The notes beneath the pieces were generated by a model. That model had not been told where the DNA came from. It saw only the letters and a list, made by a program, of their open reading frames with translations, and ran no database searches. A program made the position numbers and the translations under genes. From Pseudotabrizicola sediminis (GTDB lineage: Bacteria; Pseudomonadota; Alphaproteobacteria; Rhodobacterales; Rhodobacteraceae), in contig NZ_RPEM01000009.1 in assembly GCF_004745575.1 (NCBI RefSeq), positions 1-64,000 of the forward strand: a stretch of 64,000 nt of DNA, read 5' to 3'. Positions 1-8,561 of this stretch are shown here, piece after piece (the first letter of the stretch is position 1; each line of letters opens with the position of its first letter).

Positions 1-79
1 GTCATGTTCTGGCTATGACGATCAATGAGTCTGGAGCCTAACCATAGGTTACTCTGGCATTGTAAAGTATAAAAACAAC

Positions 80-364
80 TTATGCTTGTCTATACTTTTG
101 AATTGTAGTGACCTTCAAAGCCTTTTCGCCATGCGTTTCAACGGCCTGCCGCCACAGCGCAAATTCTTCTTCTGACAAGGCGTACCGTTCCAGCGCCTCT
201 GCCTCGGTGATCAGACCATGAATTACCGCGCGCACCACCACCGCTTTGCGACTGGCAACCCAGCGCCGTGTGTCAGGCCCGGGCAAATCGGCGCGGGTCA
301 GAATGCTGCCATCCGGCAGGGTCACCTGACGCGGGCCATCAACACGTTTGAGATACATGGCCAT
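80..364 (-). CDS. sciP: CtrA inhibitor SciP (DUF1153 family)
   Basis: A 94-residue protein of the DUF1153/SciP family. In Caulobacter SciP is a small helix-turn-helix protein that binds CtrA and blocks CtrA-dependent transcription. The family core is visible: LPDGSILTRADLP at about residues 17-29, then DTRRWVASRKAVVV, then LITEAEALERYALSEEEF, a helix-turn-helix-like segment. The length is usual for the family. It diverges from mnmA; a CtrA-like half-perfect box lies about 50 bp upstream. The family assignment rests on motif recognition, and its role here follows from Caulobacter. Confidence 0.9.
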   Translation of the reverse strand: MAMYLKRVDGPRQVTLPDGSILTRADLPGPDTRRWVASRKAVVVRAVIHGLITEAEALERYALSEEEFALWRQAVETHGEKALKVTTIQKYRQA

Positions 365-411
365 GTCTTTCCATCTTCGTCCTTATTTGGACTGACCGTG
401 CCCGATCAGAC

Positions 412-426
412 TTAAGTCAAGGTGAA
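412..426 (-). promoter_or_regulatory. Possible CtrA-like box upstream of sciP
   Basis: Read on the minus strand the site is TTCA-N7-TTAA, seven of eight positions of the CtrA consensus TTAA-N7-TTAA. It lies 48 bp before the sciP start. sciP is itself a CtrA target in Caulobacter, so autoregulatory feedback would make sense. Sites with one mismatch occur elsewhere in the window by chance, so this is weak. Confidence 0.3.
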
Positions 427-445
427 GGCTGCGCGACAGAAGGGG

Positions 446-473
446 TTGAGACTGCCGCGTATTTTCCTATATT
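446..473 (+). promoter_or_regulatory. Putative sigma-70 type promoter of mnmA
   Basis: TTGAGA at 446-451 and TATATT at 468-473 are separated by 16 bp, close to the housekeeping -35/-10 consensus. Transcription would begin near 480, leaving a leader of about 20 nt before the chosen mnmA start at 500. It supports starting mnmA at 500 and not at the upstream in-frame ATG at 422, which would lie before the promoter. Confidence 0.5.
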
Positions 474-499
474 ACGCGCCATTCGTGAAAGGTTTGATC

Positions 500-1636
500 A
501 TGCTGGACCACCCGCTCAATTCGCTGGGGCTGCCAAAGCCGCCGTCCGCCACGCGGGTCGTGGTGGCGATGTCGGGTGGTGTCGATTCCTCGGTTGTGGC
601 CGCGATGCTGAAGGACGAGGGCTATGACGTGGTCGGCGTCACGCTGCAGCTTTATGATCATGGCGCGGCACTGGCGAAAAAGGGGGCCTGCTGTGCGGGG
701 CGCGACATTCACGATGCCCGGCGCGTGGCCGAAACCATGGGCTTTCCGCATTACGTGCTGGATTACGAAAACACCTTCCGCGAAGCCGTGATGGAGGAGT
801 TTGCCGATGCCTATCTGGCGGGCGCCACCCCGGTGCCGTGCATCCGCTGCAATGAGCGGGTGAAGTTCAAGGATCTGCTGGCCACCGCCCGCGATCTTGA
901 TGCCGATTGCATGGCGACCGGGCACTATATCCAGCGCAAAGCCGGTGCGGCCGGTCCTGAACTGCATGCCGCTGCCGATGCAGGCCGTGATCAAAGCTAT
1001 TTCCTGTTCTCCACCACGGCAGAACAGCTGGATTACCTGCGTTTTCCCCTTGGCCATCTGCACTCCAAGGCCGAAACCCGCGCATTGGCGGCGAAATATG
1101 GCCTGATGGTGGCAGACAAGCCCGACAGTCAGGACATCTGCTTTGTGCCCAATGGCAATTACGCGGCAGTGATCGAAAAACTGCGCCCGGGTGCCGCCGA
1201 TCCGGGTGAGATTGTCGATCTGGAGGGCCGCGTGCTGGGCCAGCACCGTGGCGTGATCCATTACACCATCGGCCAGCGCAAAGGTCTTGGCATCGGGGGT
1301 CTGGGCGATCCGCTTTATGTGGTGCGGCTTGATCCCGAAACACGGCGCGTCATCGTGGGGCCACGCGAATCGTTGGCCACCCGCACCATCCCGGTGCGCG
1401 AGGTGAACTGGCTGGGGGATGTGCCCTTTGATGCGCAGCCCGAATGGCAAGTGCATGTCAAGGTCCGCTCCACCCGCCCGCCGCGCCCGGCGGTGATCCG
1501 GCCGCTGTCAGCGACCGAGGCCGAGGTCGAACTGCTGGACCCCGAAGATGGCGTCAGCGCCGGGCAGGCCTGTGTGTTCTATGCGCCCGAGGGCAGCCGG
1601 GTGCTGGGCGGCGGCTGGGTCTGGCGGGGGCGCTGA
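500..1636 (+). CDS. mnmA: tRNA-specific 2-thiouridylase MnmA
   Basis: 378 residues. MnmA activates U34 of tRNA-Lys, tRNA-Glu and tRNA-Gln with ATP and transfers sulfur to give 2-thiouridine, needed for accurate decoding. The PP-loop SGGVDSS is at residues 25-31. The two catalytic cysteines are C117 (in PCIRCNE) and C214 (in [10 protein letters not shown]). The later core [10 protein letters not shown] and the C-terminal beta-barrel segment SAGQACVFY are present. The reading frame is open back to 422, but that start lies upstream of the best promoter and adds residues not seen in the family. Monocistronic and divergent from sciP. Confidence 0.95.
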   Translation: MLDHPLNSLGLPKPPSATRVVVAMSGGVDSSVVAAMLKDEGYDVVGVTLQLYDHGAALAKKGACCAGRDIHDARRVAETMGFPHYVLDYENTFREAVMEEFADAYLAGATPVPCIRCNERVKFKDLLATARDLDADCMATGHYIQRKAGAAGPELHAAADAGRDQSYFLFSTTAEQLDYLRFPLGHLHSKAETRALAAKYGLMVADKPDSQDICFVPNGNYAAVIEKLRPGAADPGEIVDLEGRVLGQHRGVIHYTIGQRKGLGIGGLGDPLYVVRLDPETRRVIVGPRESLATRTIPVREVNWLGDVPFDAQPEWQVHVKVRSTRPPRPAVIRPLSATEAEVELLDPEDGVSAGQACVFYAPEGSRVLGGGWVWRGR

Positions 1637-1656
1637 GTTTTTACAGATAATTCGTC

Positions 1657-2796
1657 CTATTCAGCCGCCTGAGCCGCTTCCGCTTCCGCCTCTGCCGCCT
1701 GAATTTCGGCGGCCTTGGCCTCGACCAGCTCGACAATATGGTCGATCATCGCGTCATTGCCCAGCTTGTGGCTTTGCTTGCCGGCCAGATACACCATCCC
1801 CGACCCTGCCCCGCCGCCGGTGAAACCGATATCGGTCATCAGCGCCTCACCGGGACCGTTGACCACGCAGCCGATGATCGACAGGCTCAGGCTGGTCGTC
1901 ACATGCGCCAACCGGTTTTCCAGCGCGGTCACCGTCTTGATCACATCAAACCCTTGCCGCGCGCAGGACGGGCAAGAGATGATCGTCACCCCCCGGTGCC
2001 GCAGGCCGAGCGATTTCAGGATCTCGAACCCGACCTTCACCTCTTCGACCGGGTCCGCTGACAGCGACACCCGGATCGTGTCACCGATGCCCATCCACAA
2101 CAGGTTGCCCAGCCCGATGGCCGATTTCACCGTACCCGACTGCAGCCCCCCGGCCTCGGTGATCCCCAGATGGATCGGCGCGTCGGTCACCTCGGCCAGC
2201 TGCTGATAGGCCGCCGCCGCCATGAACACATCCGACGCCTTCACCGAAATCTTGAATTCGTGAAAATCGTTGTCCTGCAACAGCATGATATGGTCCATGC
2301 CGGATTCGACCATCGCATCCGGGCAAGGCTCGCCGTATTTGTCCAGCAGGTGCTTTTCCAGTGACCCGGCATTCACCCCGATGCGGATGGAACAGCCGTA
2401 GTCTTTCGCCGCCTTCACCACCTCGGCCACGCGCCGCGCGTCGCCGATATTGCCGGGGTTGATCCGCAGACAGGCCGCCCCCGCCTCTGCCGCCTCGATC
2501 GCGCGTTTGTAGTGGAAATGGATATCCGCCACGATCGGCACCGGGCTTTCCGCGCAAATCTCGCGCAGGGCCGCCGTGCTTTCCGGGTCGGGGGTCGAAA
2601 CGCGCACGATATCGGCCCCGGCAATCGCCGCGCGCCGGATCTGGTCCAGCGTGCCCGCCACATCGGTGGTCAGCGTATTGGTCATGGTCTGCACCGAAAT
2701 CGGCGCATCGCCTCCCACAAGCACCTTGCCGACGCGGATCTGGCGCGAGGCCCGGCGATAGATGTTGCGCCAGGGGCGGACGGAATTCAGGCTCAT
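1657..2796 (-). CDS. ispG: 4-hydroxy-3-methylbut-2-enyl diphosphate synthase (flavodoxin)
   Basis: 379 residues. IspG (GcpE) reductively converts methylerythritol cyclodiphosphate to HMBPP in the non-mevalonate isoprenoid pathway, using a 4Fe-4S cluster. The TIM-barrel start [13 protein letters not shown] and the cluster region with [10 protein letters not shown] and [10 protein letters not shown] (three cysteines) are intact. The frame extends 21 codons upstream, but MSLNSVRPW is the family-like start. It follows the rodZ-like gene on the same strand, 126 bp away, a pairing often seen in alphaproteobacteria. A low-complexity Ala/Glu-rich tail ends the protein. Confidence 0.95.
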   Translation of the reverse strand: MSLNSVRPWRNIYRRASRQIRVGKVLVGGDAPISVQTMTNTLTTDVAGTLDQIRRAAIAGADIVRVSTPDPESTAALREICAESPVPIVADIHFHYKRAIEAAEAGAACLRINPGNIGDARRVAEVVKAAKDYGCSIRIGVNAGSLEKHLLDKYGEPCPDAMVESGMDHIMLLQDNDFHEFKISVKASDVFMAAAAYQQLAEVTDAPIHLGITEAGGLQSGTVKSAIGLGNLLWMGIGDTIRVSLSADPVEEVKVGFEILKSLGLRHRGVTIISCPSCARQGFDVIKTVTALENRLAHVTTSLSLSIIGCVVNGPGEALMTDIGFTGGGAGSGMVYLAGKQSHKLGNDAMIDHIVELVEAKAAEIQAAEAEAEAAQAAE

Positions 2797-2835
2797 CTTG
2801 CGGGGCTCCTCAAAGACCTGTGCCTTGATAAGGCT

Positions 2836-2871
2836 ACAAGGCCGCCCCGGCAATGCCAAGGGCGGCCTTGT
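2836..2871. terminator. 12-bp hairpin between rodZ-like gene and ispG
   Basis: ACAAGGCCGCCC and GGGCGGCCTTGT form a perfect 12-bp stem around a 12-nt loop in the gap between the rodZ-like gene and ispG. There is no T run on either side. It may be an attenuating or mRNA-stabilising hairpin and not a full terminator. Confidence 0.4.
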
Positions 2872-2922
2872 CAGCGTTGATTGACAGAGTCTTGTAACGG
2901 TGGGATGCGCGCTGTTGCCCGA

Positions 2923-4143
2923 TTATTGCGACGGCGCGGCAATAACCTGCGACGCATCGGCCATACTGACGATGGCAGCCAGATCGGCATCGCGGTTCAG
3001 ATCGGCGACAGCGAAGCTTTCGGTCAGCGCTTCGGGCGACAGGGCGACGTTCTTGACCACCTGCGCACCGGGGGCAGCCGGACCATAGGTCTGGCCGTTC
3101 ACCGCAAAATAAACCGACCCGGAATTGCCCGCGCGCAGAACTGGCGGCTCTTCCAGTTGCGGCACGGCCCAGCGTTCGCCGGCATCCAGGATCTTTTCGA
3201 ACAATACCGTGCCATCGGCCGAAGACACCCGCACCCAGGACGGGCGCACGGCCAGAATCTCGACCCCCGGCTGCGCATTGGCAACCACCTGAACCAGCTT
3301 GTCCGTGGTGCCCAAGGCTTCGGCCAACGCAGCCTCCACCGCCTCGGGAGAGGCCGCCGCCGCCGCCAGACGCGGGTTGATCGCCGCAATCGGGCCATCG
3401 CGCGAGGTCAGAACCGGCACATCAAGCGCCTGCGGACGATACAGGCGATCCATCTGTTCGGCCTGTTGCTGAACCGGATCGGCGCCGGCCAACTCGGTTG
3501 CCGCCACCGGGGCCGACCGCACCAAGGGAGCCGAGCCGCTGACATTGCCCAGCGGATCGATTTCCGCCACCACCGTCGGGGCCTGATCCACCGGCGACAG
3601 CTGCACGCGCTGCACTTCCTGCAGCACCGACCAGCCGCCATACCCAATTGCCCCGATCAGCGCGACCAGCACCAGAAGCGATCCGACCGCCCCCGGTTCC
3701 ACCTGCGAAAACAGGCTTTCGCTGCGGGGGATGAAGGTGGCGTTCGGATTGGCGAGCGGGTCGCTGAACACCTGCGTGCTGCGGCTGCGCGCGGCGGTCA
3801 TCCCCGAAGACGAGGCTGCCGCACTCATCCCATGCGCCACTTCGAAATTCGCTTCCTTGGAAAACCGGGCAAAGGCCATATCCGGGTCCATCCCCAGATA
3901 GCGCGCGTAGGACCGCACGTAGCCGGCGACAAAGCCTTGAGTTTCAAAGGCAGAGATATCGGCGTTTTCGATGGCGGCGATGTAGGCGGCCTTGATCTTC
4001 AACTCGCGCTGCACATCCAGCAGCGATTTGCCCATGGTGGCGCGTTCGCCCCGCATAAGGTCGCCCAGCAGCAGATCGAAGTCATCAAAGCCCTTTGGCC
4101 CCTCTGTCTCCGGCATCGAAGGTTTCGCCCTCCGCCCGATCAT
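2923..4143 (-). CDS. RodZ-like helix-turn-helix membrane protein
   Basis: 406 residues with the RodZ layout. An N-terminal Xre-type helix-turn-helix (HTH_25) at about residues 35-100 contains LLDVQRELKIKAAYIAAIENAD. A single transmembrane segment follows at about 149-171. A periplasmic C-terminal domain (DUF4115) at about 290-375 contains VEILAVRPSWVRV and GNSGSVYFAVNG. RodZ links the MreB cytoskeleton to the elongation machinery and sets rod shape. The middle linker is rich in Ala, Pro and Val. It is the upstream gene of an ispG pair. I withhold the symbol because alphaproteobacterial members are divergent. Confidence 0.85.
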   Translation of the reverse strand: MIGRRAKPSMPETEGPKGFDDFDLLLGDLMRGERATMGKSLLDVQRELKIKAAYIAAIENADISAFETQGFVAGYVRSYARYLGMDPDMAFARFSKEANFEVAHGMSAAASSSGMTAARSRSTQVFSDPLANPNATFIPRSESLFSQVEPGAVGSLLVLVALIGAIGYGGWSVLQEVQRVQLSPVDQAPTVVAEIDPLGNVSGSAPLVRSAPVAATELAGADPVQQQAEQMDRLYRPQALDVPVLTSRDGPIAAINPRLAAAAASPEAVEAALAEALGTTDKLVQVVANAQPGVEILAVRPSWVRVSSADGTVLFEKILDAGERWAVPQLEEPPVLRAGNSGSVYFAVNGQTYGPAAPGAQVVKNVALSPEALTESFAVADLNRDADLAAIVSMADASQVIAAPSQ

Positions 4144-4260
4144 GCGCGCTGCCCCATGACTGTCCCCAAGTCCCTCTAGCCGTTTTTACCACGACTCATT
4201 TTGTTCGTATTAGGGATTCGATAACACAGCACAAGGTCTTTTGCACCTGCGAGAACGCCC

Positions 4261-5490
4261 CTACGCGGATACCTCGGCGCGATTTAGCGCACAGTGCCGC
4301 CAGAGATGATCCATAGCCGTTACCAAAGCATTAATTTCCACAGAGTCATGCACAGGCGATGGTGTAAATCTCAGGCGTTCGGTGCCGCGGGGCACAGTGG
4401 GATAGTTGATCGGCTGCACATAGACGCCGAACTGATCTAGCAGCATGTCAGACAGCATCTTGCAATGGGTGGGGTCGCCGACATGCACCGGCACAATATG
4501 CGAGCCATGGTCGATGATCGGCAGGCCCAGCCCCTTGAGGCGCATCTTCAGAGTTTTCGCAAAACTTTGCTGCAAATCGCGCAGTTTTTGCCCTTCCGCG
4601 GTTTTCAGAAACTGCACGCTCGCCGCCGCCCCGGCCGCAACCGCGGGTGGCAGCGACGTGGTGAAAATGAACCCCGGCGCATAGGACCGCACCGCATCGA
4701 CCATCTTCGCACTTGCAGCAATATAGCCGCCGAACACGCCGAAAGCCTTGGCCAGCGTGGCGTTGATGATGTCCACCCGGTGCATCTGGTTGTCGCGTTC
4801 GGCCACCCCGGCCCCGCGCGGGCCATACATGCCAACGGCGTGCACCTCGTCCAGATAGGTCAGAGCGCCGAATTCATCCGCCAGATCACAGATCGCCGCA
4901 ATCGGGCCGAAGTCGCCGTCCATCGAATAGATCGACTCAAACGCGATCAGCTTGGGTGCCTCGGGATCATCCGCCGCCAGCAGTTCGCGCAGATGGGCCA
5001 CATCATTGTGGCGGAAAATCCGCTTCACCCCCCCGCCGCGCCGCACGCCTTCGATCATCGAGGCATGGTTCAGCGCGTCGGAATAGATGATCAGGCCGGG
5101 GAAGATCTGGCGCAGAACCGACAGGGTGGCATCATTGGCGATATAGGCACTGGTGAACACCAGCGCCGCCTCTTTGCGGTGCAGATCGGCTAGCTCTGCC
5201 TCCAGCCGTTTGTGATAGACCGTGGTGCCAGAGATGTTGCGCGTGCCGCCCGATCCGGCCCCGGTAGCCTCAAGCGCCTCGTGCATCGCGGTCAGCACCA
5301 CCGGGTGCTGGCCCATGCCCAGATAATCATTGCCGCACCAGACGGTGATATCTTTCTTGCTGCCATCAGGCCGGGTCCAGACCGCATGCGGGAACTGGCC
5401 GTTCTGCCGTTCAATGTCGATAAAGGTGCGGTAGCGCCCTTCATCATGCAGGCGTTGCAGGGCGATATCGAGGTCAGTGTCATAGCGCAT
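4261..5490 (-). CDS. hemA: 5-aminolevulinate synthase
   Basis: 409 residues. It condenses glycine with succinyl-CoA to 5-aminolevulinate, the first step of tetrapyrrole synthesis by the C4 route of alphaproteobacteria. The PLP-binding lysine is K248 (in [11 protein letters not shown]), the same number as in Rhodobacter HemA. Other motifs are [10 protein letters not shown], the glycine-rich [10 protein letters not shown] and [11 protein letters not shown] perfect FNR-type box lies about 90 bp upstream, so oxygen control is likely. Rhodobacter species can carry two isoenzymes (HemA and HemT); the length and FNR box favour hemA. Confidence 0.93.
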   Translation of the reverse strand: MRYDTDLDIALQRLHDEGRYRTFIDIERQNGQFPHAVWTRPDGSKKDITVWCGNDYLGMGQHPVVLTAMHEALEATGAGSGGTRNISGTTVYHKRLEAELADLHRKEAALVFTSAYIANDATLSVLRQIFPGLIIYSDALNHASMIEGVRRGGGVKRIFRHNDVAHLRELLAADDPEAPKLIAFESIYSMDGDFGPIAAICDLADEFGALTYLDEVHAVGMYGPRGAGVAERDNQMHRVDIINATLAKAFGVFGGYIAASAKMVDAVRSYAPGFIFTTSLPPAVAAGAAASVQFLKTAEGQKLRDLQQSFAKTLKMRLKGLGLPIIDHGSHIVPVHVGDPTHCKMLSDMLLDQFGVYVQPINYPTVPRGTERLRFTPSPVHDSVEINALVTAMDHLWRHCALNRAEVSA

Positions 5491-5580
5491 GGGTCTTCTC
5501 CGTATCCCCCCTGCCTAAGGGTTGCAGGGGGTGTTGCGTGCAGATCCGCCTGACAATCAGGCAACGGGCTGCGGCTTGCC

Positions 5581-5594
5581 TTGATGTGCATCAA
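5581..5594 (-). promoter_or_regulatory. FNR/FnrL-type box upstream of hemA
   Basis: TTGATGTGCATCAA is a perfect match to the FNR consensus TTGAT-N4-ATCAA. It lies 91-104 bp upstream of the hemA start. FnrL control of hemA is established in Rhodobacter sphaeroides. The site is seen directly; its function here is inferred. Confidence 0.75.
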
Positions 5595-5663
5595 GCCGGG
5601 GGCAAAGGGAAACAGGGCAATTTGACGCCCCTGCCGCCCGGACGCGCGCCATCACGGGCCGCG

Positions 5664-6089
5664 TCACGGCGCCGGCGCGACGTCCAGCACCACCACACAG
5701 GGTTCTTGCCCCACGCGCGCCTGATCACAGGCGGCCAGGGCCGCTGCGCGTGCCGCCGCCGCATCGGGCAGATCGCCAAGGGCCACGGCCGAGGGCACCG
5801 GCGATCCGTTGCGCACAAACCCGTCCTGCGGCGAGACGGCAAGTGCCGCATGGCCCGCGCGACTGGTCACGAACAGCGACAGCGCCTGATCATTCGTGGC
5901 CACCAGCCGCAGCGTGGTCAGCTCTTCCGGCGTCAGGAACGGGTGCAGATACAGGTTCACCGCTGATCCGGCGCTCACCCCGGCCTCAACCGGAACGCTT
6001 GGTGCCTGAACCTGCGCCTGTGCCATCATGCCGGCGAAAACCAATCCGCCCGCCAGAATGCCTGCTTTTGTCATGGCTGTGCTGCCCAT
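5664..6089 (-). CDS. Small exported protein of unknown function
   Basis: 141 residues with an N-terminal signal peptide (about residues 1-25, ending near AQAQ). The mature part contains LYLHPFLTPEELTTLRLVATNDQALSLF and ends in PCVVVLDVAPAP with two cysteines. A Shine-Dalgarno GGAGG lies just before the ATG at 6089. It precedes hemA on the same strand, but with 170 bp and the FNR box between them it is probably separately transcribed. I recognise no domain. Confidence 0.75.
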   Translation of the reverse strand: MGSTAMTKAGILAGGLVFAGMMAQAQVQAPSVPVEAGVSAGSAVNLYLHPFLTPEELTTLRLVATNDQALSLFVTSRAGHAALAVSPQDGFVRNGSPVPSAVALGDLPDAAAARAAALAACDQARVGQEPCVVVLDVAPAP

Positions 6090-6235
6090 ATATCCTCCAG
6101 CACCGGACAGTCCCTGCCCGGCTATGTCAAAGTCCCCCGCTGCGATTTAGCGCAAAGCCAGCCCTCTGGACAGTGCCTTGCATCCTGTTAACGTCCGTTT
6201 CAAGTTCACATTAAGTAGAGAAATGGAAAGAAATC

Positions 6236-7606
6236 ATGTCTCTGGACACAGTCCTTGCCCGTATCGACGCCGATCTGGACCAGTCGCTGGACCGGCTGCT
6301 CGATCTGCTGCGCATTCCGTCCATCTCGACCGACCCGGCCTATAAGTCTGATTGCACCCGCGCCGCCGACTGGTTGGTGGAGGAGTTGGCATCGCTGGGA
6401 TTTGACGCCTCCAGCCGCCCGACGCCGGGGCATCCGATGGTGGTGGCCCATGGTGGCACCGGCGACAAGCACCTGCTGTTCTACGGCCATTATGACGTAC
6501 AACCGGTTGATCCACTGCATCTGTGGGACCGCGACCCGTTCGATCCGCAAGTGCAGGACACCCCCAAGGGCCGGGTGATCCGCGGGCGCGGGGCATCGGA
6601 TGACAAGGGCCAGCTGATGACCTTTGTCGAGGCCTGCCGCGCTTGGAAAGCGGTGCACGGCACCCTGCCCGGCAAGCTGACGATCTTTCTGGAAGGCGAA
6701 GAAGAATCCGGCTCGCCCAGCCTGATTCCCTTCATGCAGGACAATGCGGCGGAGTTGCGCGCCGACGTCGCCCTGATCTGCGACACCGGCATGTTCGAAG
6801 ACACCACCCCCGCGATTGTGACCATGCTGCGTGGGCTCTTGGGCGAGGAACTCACCATCCACGGCCCCGACAAGGATCTGCATTCGGGCAGCTATGGTGG
6901 GGCCGCGATCAACCCGATCCGGGTGCTGTCGCGCATTCTTGGCAATCTGCACGACGCGTCCGGCCGCATCACCATTCCGCATTTCTATGACGGCGTGCAG
7001 GAACTGCCCGATGCCATCCGCGCACAATGGCAGTCGCTGTCTTTTGACCACGCGAAATTCCTTGGCGATGTCGGCCTGTCAGTCCCGGCAGGCGAGCAGG
7101 ACCGCACGCCGCTTGAAATGCTGTGGTCCCGCCCGACGGCGGAAGTGAACGGCATCTGGGGCGGCTATACCGGCGACGGGTTCAAGACCGTGCTGCCGGC
7201 GCAGGCCCATGCCAAGATCTCGTTCCGTCTGGTGGCAGGACAAGACCCCGACGCGCTGCGCGACCACTTCCGCGCCTGGGTGCAGGCGCAACTACCCCCC
7301 GATTGCCGGGTGGAGTTCAATGGCCATGGCAACAGCCCCGCAGGCGTCATGTCGGTCGAGGCCCCGGCCTTTGATGCCGCGCGTCAGGCGCTGTCAGATG
7401 AATGGGGCAAACCCGCCGCCTTTGTCGGCTGCGGCGGGTCAATCCCGATTGCGGGGTATTTCAAGACCTATCTGGACATGGATGCCATGCTGATAGGCTT
7501 TGGCCGCGACGATGACCTGATCCACAGCCCCAACGAGAAATATGATCTGGAGTCGTTCCACAAGGGCATCCGCTCGTGGGCGCGGGTGCTCGACCGGCTG
7601 GCATAG
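6236..7606 (+). CDS. M20 family dipeptidase
   Basis: 456 residues. It is a zinc-dependent M20 metallopeptidase of the dipeptidase/carnosinase type, predicted to act on short peptides in the cytoplasm. Metal and catalytic motifs are in order: YGHYDVQP with H85 and D87, RGASDDKGQ, EGEEESGS and CDTGMF. The dimerisation (lid) domain lies between about residues 195 and 350, and the last metal ligand region is in LIHSPNEKYD near the C-terminus. A GGAAAG Shine-Dalgarno precedes the ATG. The substrate cannot be told from sequence. Confidence 0.9.
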   Translation: MSLDTVLARIDADLDQSLDRLLDLLRIPSISTDPAYKSDCTRAADWLVEELASLGFDASSRPTPGHPMVVAHGGTGDKHLLFYGHYDVQPVDPLHLWDRDPFDPQVQDTPKGRVIRGRGASDDKGQLMTFVEACRAWKAVHGTLPGKLTIFLEGEEESGSPSLIPFMQDNAAELRADVALICDTGMFEDTTPAIVTMLRGLLGEELTIHGPDKDLHSGSYGGAAINPIRVLSRILGNLHDASGRITIPHFYDGVQELPDAIRAQWQSLSFDHAKFLGDVGLSVPAGEQDRTPLEMLWSRPTAEVNGIWGGYTGDGFKTVLPAQAHAKISFRLVAGQDPDALRDHFRAWVQAQLPPDCRVEFNGHGNSPAGVMSVEAPAFDAARQALSDEWGKPAAFVGCGGSIPIAGYFKTYLDMDAMLIGFGRDDDLIHSPNEKYDLESFHKGIRSWARVLDRLA

Positions 7607-7620
7607 ATCTGGCGGACAGG

Positions 7621-7712
7621 CCGGGGGGCTGTCTGCCCCCCCGGCAATTGGGTTCTCGTGCCGATGGCGAAGCCAATCGGCACCCCCGAGGATATTTCAA
7701 GACTGAAAATGG
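7621..7712 (+). repeat. Intergenic hairpin/GAGGATATTT element, copy A
   Basis: Hairpin GGGGGGCTGTCTGCCCCCC at 7623-7641 is followed by a second hairpin, GTGCCGAT...ATCGGCAC at 7659-7684, and then the core CCCCCGAGGATATTTC ending in GACTGAAAATGG. The element fills the gap between the M20 peptidase and the GNAT gene, and its end merges with the GNAT Shine-Dalgarno. Related copies lie at 23884, 48752, 52337 and 62966. Confidence 0.7.
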
Positions 7713-7721
7713 AGGCGGGCT

Positions 7722-8165
7722 GTGAACATTTCCATTCGGAGCGCCACTGCTGGGGACGAAGCGGCGTGGCGTGGGTTGTGGCAGGATTACCTGACATTTT
7801 ATGAGGTGACGCTGCCCGACGAAGTCACAGCAGCAACTTGGGCGCGCTGTCTGGACCCGGCGCACCGTATGCAGTGCCGACTGGCGTTTGACGGGGCCGA
7901 ATTGCGCGGCTTTGCCATTCACCATGCCCATTGCTCGACATGGGTGGTGGCAGAGGATGTCTATCTGGAAGACCTGTTCGTAACAGCCGACTCGCGCGGT
8001 CAGGGCGTGGGGCGGGCGCTGATCGAAGATCTGGTCGCCCTTGGCAAAGCACAGGGCTGGCACCGGCTGTACTGGCACACCCACCGTGACAATGCAGTGG
8101 CGCGGCGACTGTATGACACGTTCTGCGAAGAGGATGGCCACATCCGCTATCGCGTGACGCTATAG
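7722..8165 (+). CDS. GNAT family N-acetyltransferase
   Basis: 147 residues from a GTG start with GGAGG six bases upstream. The GNAT fold is clear: IRSATAGDEAAWRGLWQDY at the N-terminus, EDLFVTADSRGQGVGRALIEDL (acetyl-CoA pyrophosphate loop, R-G-Q-G-V-G) at about residues 83-107, and the C-terminal WHTHRDNAVARRLYDTF. It transfers an acetyl group from acetyl-CoA to an unidentified amine. Its 3' end overlaps the convergent gene at 8160 by six bases. Confidence 0.88.
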   Translation: MNISIRSATAGDEAAWRGLWQDYLTFYEVTLPDEVTAATWARCLDPAHRMQCRLAFDGAELRGFAIHHAHCSTWVVAEDVYLEDLFVTADSRGQGVGRALIEDLVALGKAQGWHRLYWHTHRDNAVARRLYDTFCEEDGHIRYRVTL

Positions 8166-8483
8166 GTCGCCATAGCTGCCGGCGCGGGTAAAGCCGCTGT
8201 CTTCCCGAAACCGCAGGCCCGGACCGTCACTGTCCACCTGCGCGCAGATCGGGCGCTTGCCGGACCAGATTTCGCAATACAGGTCGCCGTCGACCCGCCA
8301 CTCGCCCCAGCCCCCGGCCCGGACCGTGCGACCGTCGTCGAGGAAGTATTGCGCCACGCCATCGGGGAACACCACAAGGCGAGAGGTCAGCGCGTCGGCG
8401 ATCTGATCCCCGGTCAGCTGCTGCCAACCGTCGGCCAGCACCACCCCGGGCCAGAGCATCAGGATCATCGCCAATTCCCGCAT
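8160..8483 (-). CDS. Small secreted protein of unknown function
   Basis: 107 residues with a short signal peptide (about residues 1-17, ending VVLADG). The mature part has LTSRLVVFPDGVAQYFLDDGRTV and then EWRVDGDLYCEIWSGKRPICAQVD with two cysteines, like small periplasmic proteins conserved in Rhodobacteraceae. A GGGGG stretch precedes the ATG at 8483. The start and signal peptide favour this short form over the long antisense frame that runs upstream through purB. It converges on the GNAT gene with a six-base overlap. Confidence 0.7.
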   Translation of the reverse strand: MRELAMILMLWPGVVLADGWQQLTGDQIADALTSRLVVFPDGVAQYFLDDGRTVRAGGWGEWRVDGDLYCEIWSGKRPICAQVDSDGPGLRFREDSGFTRAGSYGDL

Positions 8484-8561
8484 CTGGCCCCCTTTGCCTT
8501 GCGTCACACACGTCCGCAGTTTAAGGGGGCCGCGCACCCCCTTTCCAATGATAGGTTCGTG

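Noticed and set aside
2881-4179. Long antisense frame over the rodZ-like gene
   Set aside because: Rich in Arg, Gln and His without domains, as expected for the reverse of a GC-rich gene.
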